From NCBI GenBank assembly GCA_049587755.1, contig JBAVEN010000108.1, positions 51,814-115,813 on the forward strand: a DNA stretch of 64,000 nt, given 5' to 3'. Of the stretch, positions 17,229 to 24,636 are shown one piece after another. Both the position numbers and the translations under genes were made by a program. Positions within the stretch are counted from its first letter, which is position 1, and the number at the start of each line of letters is the position of its first letter. Source of the stretch: Bog-375 sp049587755. GTDB lineage: Bacteria; Acidobacteriota; Terriglobia; Bryobacterales; Bryobacteraceae. The notes beneath the pieces are model-generated. The model was not told the origin of the DNA. It saw only the letters and a program-made list of their open reading frames with translations, and ran no database searches.

Positions 17229-18677
17229 CTATTCGTCGCTCCAGATCATGCGCGTGTGGTCGCGGTCCGCGGTATTGCGGTCATCCAGGTAGACCCGGCC
17301 GGAGCCGGTCCATTCGGCAGACCCGGGAATGGGCCAGTCGGTAATCAGGAAGTTGGTGGGGTCGATATCGCCCGGGTCGACATCCTTGATCCAAACTCGG
17401 CCGAAAACCTGGCGAAATGTAGCCAGCACATTTCGCGCAAAATCGGATTCGGCGTCGCGGTCGAGGATGACGTTGGCCACGGTGCGCGCGGAGACGGCGC
17501 GCACGTCGGCCAGGAACTCGCGGCTGAGCAGCTCGGCCGGAATGGCTTTCCCGGTGTACGCGTCGAGCAGGGTGAAGCCGTACCGCGCTCCCTGTGCGCG
17601 GAAGCGCCGCAACACGTAACGCGCCGAGAGCGGGAAGAAACGGATCTTGGCCGGCAGCGGCTGCGGCAGAAAGTGCCGCTCGGCGATGTCCCGCACATCC
17701 GGGTCGACATCCACCGCATCCACGTGCTCGACGGCGGGCAGGGCCGAGGCGTCTCTGGGAAAGGTAAATCCCGCCGCGCCGACCGCCAGCACCAGCGGGC
17801 AGGGCGCGGCGGCCAGCAAGCGGTCCGCCTCCAACACGTAGCGCGCCGAGGTTTCGCCGGTATCGGCAAAAATGGAGGAAGCGCGGCCGCCGTTCAGATA
17901 CATCGCCCGCTCCAGGCGCCCGTTGTCATCCGGCTCCTCGACAATGCGAATCGTCTGGTGAGGACTGTCGAAGCGAAACCGCTGGCTGGGGGGCACGGGC
18001 GATCCGAGACCCGCCTGGCTCACCACGGCGAGCGAAACCGCGCCGGCCCCCAGGACCATCCACCTCCGCGCGTGGCTGGCGGTCCAAAGGGCGGCGGCGG
18101 CGAACAGCAGCCCGCAAATCACGTAAGTGGACGCTTTCACGCCGAGCGAGGGGAACAGGTAGACGGGTGTGACGATGCCGCCGGCGACGCTGCCGAGGGT
18201 GGAGTAGAACAGCACGCGGCCGGACGCCTTGCCCGCCTTGCCCTCGTCGTCGGTGAGCTCGGCCAGCAGCGGGACCGATTGCGCCACCAGGTACACCGGC
18301 ACGGCAAACAACAGCGTGGCTGCGACGCCGATGGCCGGCGCCAGGCTCAGCCCCGCATTTAGCAGGCGTTCCAGAAGAGAGGCTTCAAAGGGGAACGAGA
18401 CGGCCGCATAGATGGCGCCCGCCACCAGCAAGTTCACCGTCAGCGCTTTGCGCGTGCGCGAGTGGGTCCAGCGCGACGACAACTGGCCGCCGTGCCAATA
18501 ACCGGCGCTCAAGGCGAAGAGAATCACGGCCAGCAGAACCCCGGTGAGCGTCATACTGGATCCGACCACCGGTATGGCCAGGCGGATGGCAATCACTTCG
18601 ACAGCCAAGGTGGAGAAGCCTTCCGCAAAGGCGACCACCCAAGCCAGCAGCCGGAATGGAGTTTCCTGCCTGTTCAT
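17229..18677 (-). CDS. Fused MFS-like / spermidine-synthase-like membrane protein
   Basis: 482 residues from the ATG at 18677. Residues 10-230 hold about eight hydrophobic helices of the fused MFS/spermidine synthase family (EVIAIRLAIPVVGSSMTLTG; FYSTLGSVAGGIVTPVYLFP). Residues 240-480 are a Rossmann methyltransferase-like domain resembling spermidine synthase: YLNGGRASS, LVLAVGAAGFTFPRD (nucleotide loop) and VDAVDVDPDVRDIAERHFLP, followed by YGFTLLDAYTGKAIPAELLS. True polyamine synthases are soluble; the function of the fused family is unsettled. It heads a leftward operon with the GT39-like and methyltransferase-GT2 genes. An AT-rich TTAAATATAGG some 35 bases upstream is a possible -10 region. 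Confidence 0.8.
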   Translation of the reverse strand: MNRQETPFRLLAWVVAFAEGFSTLAVEVIAIRLAIPVVGSSMTLTGVLLAVILFALSAGYWHGGQLSSRWTHSRTRKALTVNLLVAGAIYAAVSFPFEASLLERLLNAGLSLAPAIGVAATLLFAVPVYLVAQSVPLLAELTDDEGKAGKASGRVLFYSTLGSVAGGIVTPVYLFPSLGVKASTYVICGLLFAAAALWTASHARRWMVLGAGAVSLAVVSQAGLGSPVPPSQRFRFDSPHQTIRIVEEPDDNGRLERAMYLNGGRASSIFADTGETSARYVLEADRLLAAAPCPLVLAVGAAGFTFPRDASALPAVEHVDAVDVDPDVRDIAERHFLPQPLPAKIRFFPLSARYVLRRFRAQGARYGFTLLDAYTGKAIPAELLSREFLADVRAVSARTVANVILDRDAESDFARNVLATFRQVFGRVWIKDVDPGDIDPTNFLITDWPIPGSAEWTGSGRVYLDDRNTADRDHTRMIWSDE

Positions 18678-18786
18678 GCACGCGCCCAAAGGGGGAATCC
18701 TATATTTAACATGGCGCAGGCGGCGCAACGGCTGCGCGCCGCCCGTTATGGCGGACCGGGCACGGGCGTCCGCCATTCCTGCCCAT

Positions 18787-19212
18787 CTATGGATGGTCTG
18801 GCGCCGCCGGGTGGACTCCGGCCGGCTGCTCGACGGGAACAACAAGATTAACCGGAGGAGCCATCAGCGGATGTTCCGCGCCGCGATGGCAGGTGTAACA
18901 GGTGACGTGCTGCTTGCCATCGCCAAACTGCGGGTTGATGGAGAGCACGAGCTCAATCATTTTGCGCGCGACCACCTTGTGGTGGTTCTCGTCGCTGGCG
19001 AAATCGCCCTGCACGTGGCAGAAAGTGCATTGCACGCCGAGAGCGACGCGGAACTCCCGCATGGTATCCCTTACCTCCTCGGGCCTCAGCAGTTGCAGGT
19101 TTTTGGGAGCGCGTGTCATCATCCTGCCGCCCGGCGGCGGACCCGGAGGCGGACTTTGTGGCGCCTGGGCGCACAGGGGAAGCGCCATCAGCATCATAAG
19201 TGAAAATCGCAT
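18787..19212 (-). CDS. Exported reaction-centre-type cytochrome c protein
   Basis: 141 residues from the ATG at 19212; residues 1-17 are a signal peptide followed by a Pro-rich linker. Two haem c sites are visible: CTFCH (Cys62, Cys65, His66) and CYTCH (Cys105, Cys108, His109) followed by ArgGly. The spacing with FASDENHHKVVARKMIELVL between them matches the acidobacterial single-domain branch of the photosynthetic reaction centre cytochrome c subunit family (CytoC_RC), which occurs in non-phototrophs and probably carries electrons in the periplasm. No photosynthesis genes are nearby. It could support a periplasmic dehydrogenase encoded elsewhere. Confidence 0.88.
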   Translation of the reverse strand: MRFSLMMLMALPLCAQAPQSPPPGPPPGGRMMTRAPKNLQLLRPEEVRDTMREFRVALGVQCTFCHVQGDFASDENHHKVVARKMIELVLSINPQFGDGKQHVTCYTCHRGAEHPLMAPPVNLVVPVEQPAGVHPAAPDHP

Positions 19213-19354
19213 TGAGACATCATACAACGGAACCAGAGTCCCTTTACGGCAGCCCGTGTGCGGGGCATTGGAGTCGTGGCATCGCCGGTGCGCCGCGAAC
19301 AGCCAGTTTCTGAGCGTAGGTTGTACGCATGACCTTCCAAAAAGAGACTGGAGT

Positions 19355-19563
19355 GAGCCCCTGCTGGGGCGACAAACAGTAGCCCAGCGCGTAAGCGTTG
19401 GGAATTGGCATCAAACCGCGGAGCCCCGGAACGGGGCGTAAGAGGACCGGCAACCGGCAGGTGAACCGCGCCCGCTCTTACGCCCCGTTCCGGGGCTGGG
19501 GGAATTCACTTCCTGGTCCCAGCGCTCACGCGCTGGGCTATTCTCTTTCGCCCTGGCGGGCTC
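19355..19563. repeat. 209-bp inverted-repeat element (MITE-like)
   Basis: The gap 19213-19648 is mostly filled by this element. The left arm (19355 to about 19447) and right arm (about 19476 to 19563) are complementary over most of their length. Outer ends GAGCCC/GGGCTC, the blocks CAGTAGCCCAGCGC and GCGCTGGGCTATTC, and the inner GCCCCGGAACGGGGCGTAAGAG/CTCTTACGCCCCGTTCCGGGGC all pair, with about 30 unpaired bases in the centre. No coding capacity is seen. A transcript would form one long imperfect hairpin. Its origin as a non-autonomous transposon is inference. Confidence 0.75.
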
Positions 19564-19648
19564 GCCCCGATGTGTCCTCGTGTCCGACTTTTGTGGCCTA
19601 CACCCCGGAGTCCCAATACGGCAGGTGGCGGGCTTCGCGCAGGCGATG

Positions 19649-20269
19649 TTACAGCGGCTTGACCCGGATGTTGCGGAACTCGATGCGATAGCCTTCGGCT
19701 TCCAGAGCCACGTATCCTTCCAGAATCTCGGTTTGGGTGTACTCGCTCACTACCTTGCCGTTCACCGACAGGGAAATGGTGTGGCCCTTGGCGGTGATGT
19801 CGTAAGTGTTCCATTCGCCGGCCGGCTTGACGCGATTCTCCGTCATCTGCGCCTCGAGATTGAAGCGCTTCGGCACTCCGTTCACAGGTGTGTTGCCGAA
19901 CAGGTAACCGCCGGCAAGGCTGGTTTGCGCCTGGTGCCAGACGGTGCCGTCTGCGTCATTGCGTATGAAGACGCCGCTATTGTACTTGGCCTTTTCATCG
20001 GGCAGCTTGGTGAATTTCCATTCGACGTGAAAGACGAGATCCTTGTACGGCGTGTTGTAGCGCAGCATCTCGTGCCCGCCGCTGCCTTCACAGACCAGCG
20101 TGCCCGCCGCCGCATCGATCTTCCATTGCGAGGGCTGGCTGACCGGCTTGCCCGGCGGAATCGAGATACGGGTCCAGTGGGAAAAACTCGCGTCTGGAAA
20201 AATGTCGATCCATCTATCGCCCTGCGCCCAGGCGGCGCAGGCGAGAAGCAAGAGACTGAGAATTCGCAT
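19649..20269 (-). CDS. Secreted DUF1080 (3-keto-disaccharide hydrolase-type) protein
   Basis: 206 residues, with signal peptide MRILSLLLLACAAWA. The rest is a concanavalin-like beta sandwich of the DUF1080 family: WIDIFPDASFSHWTRI at the start, DLVFHVEWKFTKLPDEKAKYNSGVF in the middle, and the conserved end GYVALEAEGYRIEFRNIRVKPL. DUF1080 proteins are abundant in Acidobacteria and Planctomycetes; some hydrolyse 3-keto-glycosides, others only bind glycans. The gene stands alone. The protein is close to the usual single-domain length, and no catalytic residue assignment is attempted. Confidence 0.88.
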   Translation of the reverse strand: MRILSLLLLACAAWAQGDRWIDIFPDASFSHWTRISIPPGKPVSQPSQWKIDAAAGTLVCEGSGGHEMLRYNTPYKDLVFHVEWKFTKLPDEKAKYNSGVFIRNDADGTVWHQAQTSLAGGYLFGNTPVNGVPKRFNLEAQMTENRVKPAGEWNTYDITAKGHTISLSVNGKVVSEYTQTEILEGYVALEAEGYRIEFRNIRVKPL

Positions 20270-20370
20270 GGTGTTAATTAGAGATTATAGCGAGCGGAGT
20301 ACGGCGCGTGGTTGTGCAGCTCAATTACCTGCTTTCAGTGGCACTTGGATGCACGCCTACCGCCCTGGCG

Positions 20371-22947
20371 TTATCTGGTTTCAGAAGCTGAATCGCCGCG
20401 CGCCTCGGCGGTCGAACTTGGGAGACACACGCCCCTCTCCGCCAGTCCGTCCTGCACTTCCCTTCGGAACGCCGGCGGTGTCCAAGCGCCCCACTTGGAT
20501 TCAAAATAGCGCCGGTTGCGGGTGAACAGCCGGTCATAGAGTGCGGGCGGCAACGATCCTAGAGAAGCGGAAGAGTGATGATGCACGAAAACATCTTCGG
20601 CGCAAGCGATATTGTAGCCCGCTCGTCGAACTCGCATTGCGTAATCATCATCCTCGAACAGGCCGATCCCGAAGGCCTCATCCAGTTCCCCCACTCGTTC
20701 CCAGACCCTGCGGGGAATCATCACACAGAAGAAGTTCGCCACCCGCAGCTGCGTTCGCCGCCCACGCCGAGCGCGCGTGTATCTGTGGGCCAGAATCGCC
20801 ATCTTTTCCATATCGGCATACTCGCCGATGTATACGACACTCTCGTTTCCGCAACTGTTGGTGACCGGTCCCAAAATGCCCAGGCTCGGATCGGCTCGAA
20901 AATGCGCGAGGAGAGTGCCGATCCAACCCTCAGTAAGGAAAACATCGTTGTTGAGAATGACGAGATAGTCACCGGTCGAGGCCCTGATTCCGACATTGTT
21001 TCCCGCTGCGAATCCAAGATTCGTGGAGCGGAGGATGATTTTCGCGTACTGGCGAGTTGCTCCCCACAACGCCAGAAACTCAGGTGTCCCGTCGGTTGAG
21101 CCGTTATCGACAAGCACGACCTCGAGATTCGGATAACTGGTAAAGCGCTCCAGGCTCGAAAGGGTGACTTCAGTGAATCTTTGTTGGTTGTGAGTCAAGA
21201 CTATGACGCTGACCTTCGGCAAGAATGACGCGACCCCTTGCTCAACGGCATCGCACCGGCGGGACCAAGTGTTCTCACGCGCGAATGCCCTGCGGCGTTC
21301 CGCATTTGCCGGGGAGTCATCAGCAAGAGCCGAACGGATCGCATCGACGAACTGCTCCGGTCCGTCGGTGAGCGTGATCAGCTCTTTCAGGCGCTCGATT
21401 TCTGGAAATCGCACTGCAACCACTGGTTTACCGGCGCTCAGATATTCCCAGACCTTTACCGGATCTGTTGCGAGGCTGTGATCACAGATACGGTACGGAA
21501 GAATGCCGACATCGAAACCACGAACGTATTCGGGGAGTCGGTTATAAGGTATTTCGCCGGTCAGGGTGACGTTCGGCAAGCTCTTGAGTTCGGACAGATC
21601 CACTCCGTCGTTGCGGCCAATCATAATGAACTGTTGCTCGGGCAGGGACCGGGCAGCGTAAGCGAGCAATTGGATGTCGGTGGATTCTGTAATGGAGCCG
21701 TGATAACCCACTGTTTGTCTGTCAGACTCCGCCGCAAATGCCGCTGGACGCGGGCCGAAGTGCTGCGGATCGACGCCATTACGGATGAGGACGCTCTCGC
21801 GTCCCAGGCGTCGTATGTGTTCTTGAAGGTGAATCGAAGAACAGACGACTAAGTCTGCCTCCCTCACAATGTCCTGTTCCAGTTCGTGGGCGGGTCTGCC
21901 CGAGTTACTGAAGCTCTGGTAATCGTCCATGCAGTCGTACAGGACGATATTGTTATTCAGCCGCCGAACGAGAGGCGCCCAGAACGGATAATCCACCACC
22001 GCGAGGGTCGCTCCAATGCCGAACTTCTCCTTCAGACAGCGGACGCCAAGCTCCAGCGCAGCTAGCTGAAGTTCGTTGGGAATATCCCGATAGATATCGG
22101 GCGGATCTTCACCACCGGGAAGATCCACCACGTATACGTTGTTTTCGACAAGCCGCGACCGCGGGTCAGACAAGCCGAAAGCCGGAAGAAAGGTAGTCGA
22201 CATGTAGAAAACCCGGCGATCTCGCCTTGCAAATTCCAAGCTGAGATGCTGAGGCCGTTGGAAGCGGTAGTCCCAATCGATTACTGGGAACACTAAGACA
22301 TCGTAGGGCCTGAGTTTCTCAACCCTTCCGGTCCGCTGAGCGTCAAGCGCTTCTAGCCTTCGGACCGCACGGCGGATCATCAAGCACAGGTTCGCGTGCC
22401 GCCCAGTGCGCGCCCCAACCTCCTGCACACGCTCGCAGGTTTGATGTGAGGGGCGGCAGACCAACCGCGAGATCCGGAGAAGCAGTTGAAGCCCGAGAGT
22501 CAGTATGAGCGGCGGCGCATCAACTGAGAGCAGACGGTGGCGGAGGTGCCGGAAAACGGGTCCAGGCTGGCCGGCAAAGGAGTCGTTGTTTTCATTGAAA
22601 ATCAGGGTTCGGAAAGGCGGAATCAAAAAAGGCGCACCTTTGATGGCCCAATGGCCTGGCTCGCCGCTCCATGAGGCTGCGCTAAGTGCCACACATCGCG
22701 GCCATAGCAACCGTTCTGCCAAAAACAATAACCGCGTTGGATTGTTCCGGACGTGCACGCACTCGCAAAGCGCCGAGGTCTCCCGGGCGGGCGATTCCAA
22801 CGAGAACAGCCACACCGGAACGTCAGGAGCGGCGTCCCCTAGATAGCGCACCGCACGACGCGCATCCGGGTCCGAGATGGCGAACACTGCAATGACTTTA
22901 CCCTGGTTTTTTCCTGCAACGCGGAACAGGGCCCTCAAAAAGCTCAT
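20371..22947 (-). CDS. Large two-domain glycosyltransferase (GT4-like + GT2)
   Basis: 858 residues from the ATG at 22947; a GTG at 23010 would add 21. Residues 1-200 are weakly recognisable (KVIAVFAISDPDARRAVRYL). Residues about 215-590 form a GT4/GT-B glycosyltransferase: WDYRFQRPQHLSLEFARRDR, YDCMDDYQSF, VGYHGSITE and DPVKVWEYLSAGKPVVAVRF. Residues 595-840 are a GT2/GT-A domain: KVSVIVLTHNQQRFTEVTL, VLVDNGSTDGTPEFL, LVILNNDVFLTEGW (acidic metal motif) and FFCVMIPRRVWERVGELDE. The layout suits O-antigen or capsule assembly with two linkages made by one chain. It is an isolated gene, less GC-rich than neighbours, which may indicate transfer. Confidence 0.88.
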   Translation of the reverse strand: MSFLRALFRVAGKNQGKVIAVFAISDPDARRAVRYLGDAAPDVPVWLFSLESPARETSALCECVHVRNNPTRLLFLAERLLWPRCVALSAASWSGEPGHWAIKGAPFLIPPFRTLIFNENNDSFAGQPGPVFRHLRHRLLSVDAPPLILTLGLQLLLRISRLVCRPSHQTCERVQEVGARTGRHANLCLMIRRAVRRLEALDAQRTGRVEKLRPYDVLVFPVIDWDYRFQRPQHLSLEFARRDRRVFYMSTTFLPAFGLSDPRSRLVENNVYVVDLPGGEDPPDIYRDIPNELQLAALELGVRCLKEKFGIGATLAVVDYPFWAPLVRRLNNNIVLYDCMDDYQSFSNSGRPAHELEQDIVREADLVVCSSIHLQEHIRRLGRESVLIRNGVDPQHFGPRPAAFAAESDRQTVGYHGSITESTDIQLLAYAARSLPEQQFIMIGRNDGVDLSELKSLPNVTLTGEIPYNRLPEYVRGFDVGILPYRICDHSLATDPVKVWEYLSAGKPVVAVRFPEIERLKELITLTDGPEQFVDAIRSALADDSPANAERRRAFARENTWSRRCDAVEQGVASFLPKVSVIVLTHNQQRFTEVTLSSLERFTSYPNLEVVLVDNGSTDGTPEFLALWGATRQYAKIILRSTNLGFAAGNNVGIRASTGDYLVILNNDVFLTEGWIGTLLAHFRADPSLGILGPVTNSCGNESVVYIGEYADMEKMAILAHRYTRARRGRRTQLRVANFFCVMIPRRVWERVGELDEAFGIGLFEDDDYAMRVRRAGYNIACAEDVFVHHHSSASLGSLPPALYDRLFTRNRRYFESKWGAWTPPAFRREVQDGLAERGVCLPSSTAEARGDSASETR

Positions 22948-23052
22948 CCTGTTTATGATTGTCTCGCACTCTGATCGTGCCCCTGGCTGCCGTGCTAACC
23001 CAAGTTCCACAGCTTAAGGGACTCCACAACGTTTTTCGGAAATTCGGGAACA

Positions 23053-23153
23053 GGAAGGTGTGAAGTAATCGATTTTTCGAAGGGTTTGCACAACGCAAGC
23101 CGCAGAAAACACGCAAGGCAGAAAATGGTTTTGCCGATTATTTCACACCTTCC
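23053..23153. repeat. 19-bp inverted repeats flanking a 63-bp core
   Basis: The left arm (23053-23071) begins GGAAGGTGTGAAGTAATCG and the right arm (23135-23153) is its complement with one mismatch. The core is AT-richer than the neighbourhood and encodes nothing visible. It lies 100 bp upstream of the large glycosyltransferase on that gene's promoter side, so it is either a small mobile remnant or a regulatory hairpin. The remainder of the 22948-23402 gap shows one more palindrome and no gene. Confidence 0.55.
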
Positions 23154-23345
23154 AGGTTATGAAACTCCGAAATTGGATGGCCGCGGAATTTCGGGGTTTC
23201 GTAGCCCGTCCGTCAATTACTATACTGGACTGGACCCCGTTAGTCGAGAAAGGAGAATTGCCGCCAGAATGAATGAAAGGCATGGAAGCGCTCCCGATGC
23301 GCTTCCAAGGGCGGCACATGTTCGAGCGTGCCTCCGGCGGGCACC

Positions 23346-23373
23346 GACAGGCCACGAAGGGCGATGGCCTGTC
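23346..23373. repeat. REP-like hairpin downstream of vapC
   Basis: GACAGGCCA (23346-23354) and TGGCCTGTC (23365-23373) form a perfect 9-bp stem with a 10-base loop. It sits 30 bases beyond the VapC stop on the downstream side and lacks a T-tract, so it may stabilise the 3' end or be a REP unit. Confidence 0.4.
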
Positions 23374-23402
23374 CTACCTTAGACCGGAAAGATCGTTGCG
23401 GG

Positions 23403-23780
23403 CTAAATCAGGAGATCGAGGCCGGCCGCGTTTGCGAACGCACGAAAGTCACGGTCTCGGGTAAGCAGAGCAATCGCGCCATCGATGCAACTTTGTGCGA
23501 TCAGCGCATCGCCGAGGCGTGCCTTACGCCGCTTGGCCAGCACACTCGCTCGTAACTCGCCGGCCCGTTGCCAATAGCCCGGACTGACCTCAATGAGAGG
23601 CAGTTCCATGAGGGTTTGTGAAACTTCCGAGGGAAGCTTCGGGGCGCTCAAAATCTCGGTGAGCACAACGGGCACCATGAGCACCTGCCGATCCTGCAGC
23701 GCCCTGTCGAGCAATTCCGTGTCATCGCCGCCATCTCCTTCGAGGAACGCGATCCAGGTGCTAGTGTCGACCGCGATCAT
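23403..23780 (-). CDS. vapC: PIN-domain toxin VapC
   Basis: 125 residues. PIN-domain ribonuclease of a type II toxin-antitoxin pair; such toxins cleave tRNA or rRNA. The acidic active site is complete: Asp5 in MIAVDTSTWIAFL, Glu42 in VVLTEILSAP, Asp91 in RLGDALIAQSC and Asp109 in LLTRDRDF. The start ATG overlaps the antitoxin stop by four bases (23777-23780), the usual vapBC coupling. The pair lies between the large glycosyltransferase and tRNA-Val, a typical accessory position. Confidence 0.92.
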   Translation of the reverse strand: MIAVDTSTWIAFLEGDGGDDTELLDRALQDRQVLMVPVVLTEILSAPKLPSEVSQTLMELPLIEVSPGYWQRAGELRASVLAKRRKARLGDALIAQSCIDGAIALLTRDRDFRAFANAAGLDLLI

Positions 23781-23980
23781 CGGTCGGCCTTCAGTTCGGC
23801 GAACGTGCGCGTGAAGCGAACCTTGCCGCGGAGTTGCCGCAGCCTGGCGTAAGCCCGCGATGCCGCGACCAATTGCAGGCCGGTGCGCACGGTCTGGGTG
23901 ATGCCGCTACCGCTGGCCCGCTGTGCCCGTTCGAGAAGGTCCGGCGGTACCTCGACGGTAATCTTGCGCGCTGTGTCCAT
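23777..23980 (-). CDS. vapB: VapB-type antitoxin
   Basis: 67 residues. The N-terminal half (ARKITVEVPPDLLERAQRASG, then ITQTVRTGLQLVAASRAYARL) has a ribbon-helix-helix pattern expected for DNA binding, and the basic C-terminal tail RFTRTFAELKADR is the toxin-binding part. Upstream, on the minus strand, GGTATCAGGTATGGTATATT (23989-24008) contains repeated GGTAT units over a TATATT, plausible as an autoregulated operator and -10 box. Toxin and antitoxin are translationally coupled. Confidence 0.85.
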   Translation of the reverse strand: MDTARKITVEVPPDLLERAQRASGSGITQTVRTGLQLVAASRAYARLRQLRGKVRFTRTFAELKADR

Positions 23981-23988
23981 GACATCTC

Positions 23989-24008
23989 AATATACCATAC
24001 CTGATACC
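23989..24008 (-). promoter_or_regulatory. Putative vapBC promoter/operator
   Basis: On the minus strand a TATATT hexamer (23989-23994) lies nine bases before the vapB ATG, preceded by two spaced GGTAT repeats. A -35 match is poor. Antitoxins of this class repress their own operon by binding such repeats, so this is the best operator candidate. Confidence 0.35.
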
Positions 24009-24496
24009 AGCACTGAGTATGGCCTGAGCGGAAACAGAGCATCAAACCAGATCCACCTCCCACGCCTGACATGGCACCGGTGTTAGAGGGATGGTTGGCG
24101 GCGCGGGGCGTGGAGAGGGGCGAGAACGAAAGCCTCGCCGAAGCGGTTGCTCGGGCGATGGGGATGGCCAGAGAACTGTTAAATGGAATACCGGACATCA
24201 AGGAACTGATGGTCAGATTCACGATCTTAAGCAAATCCGATGCGCCTGCCTCTCCAGCATGACACTGGAGCCCTCAGTAACGGGACGCCTACGAATCCCG
24301 GCGCGAGAAGGAACAAGTGGGAGGAACCGGGGGGCAAGGAATCCGTTGGTAGAACGAATGGGGGCGGGTCACTTGCTCCTCCGCGGCCAGGGACCGGCAT
24401 GCAGGTGAGCCCAAATGGAGAACGGGGGGACACAAAGCATCCGGCTCGGCCTCAACCCAAACCCGAACCAGGCTTCCGGTGTAATGGTCTGCATGA
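24009..24496. other. Intergenic stretch between vapB and tRNA-Val
   Basis: About 490 bases with no convincing gene. A 63-codon plus-strand frame at 24071-24262 (MAPVLEGWLAARGVERG...) has a reasonable amino-acid mix but no ribosome site, no recognised relatives and no conserved neighbour; it may be a remnant. The following part to 24490 is GC-rich with no strong secondary structure. Confidence 0.4.
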
Positions 24497-24573
24497 TGGT
24501 GGGCGGTGAGGGGTTCGAACCCCCGGCCTTCTGGGTGTAAACCAGACGCTCTAACCGGCTGAGCTAACCGCCC
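24497..24573 (-). tRNA. tRNA-Val (anticodon UAC)
   Basis: Read on the minus strand, the acceptor arms GGGCGGT and ACCGCCC pair. The D arm GCTCAGCCGGTTAGAGC is normal, the anticodon stem TCTGG/CCAGA closes loop TTTACAC (anticodon TAC), and the T arm is CCGGGGGTTCGAACCCCT-like. Discriminator A and an encoded CCA (24497-24499) complete a 77-nt gene. It reads valine GUA/GUG codons. It lies between vapBC and the divergent kinase gene; a tRNA next to a toxin pair is a common integration neighbourhood, although no attachment-site duplication was found. Confidence 0.95.
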
Positions 24574-24636
24574 GTTCCCATCCAAGTGTAACATCCGAAT
24601 TGCGCCGCTCTCAGCAGGCCGCGGCCGGAGCGCGCT

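Noticed and set aside
24071..24262. 63-codon plus frame MAPVLEGWLAARGVERG...
   Set aside because: No ribosome site, no recognised family and no conserved neighbour; kept only as a note in the intergenic entry.
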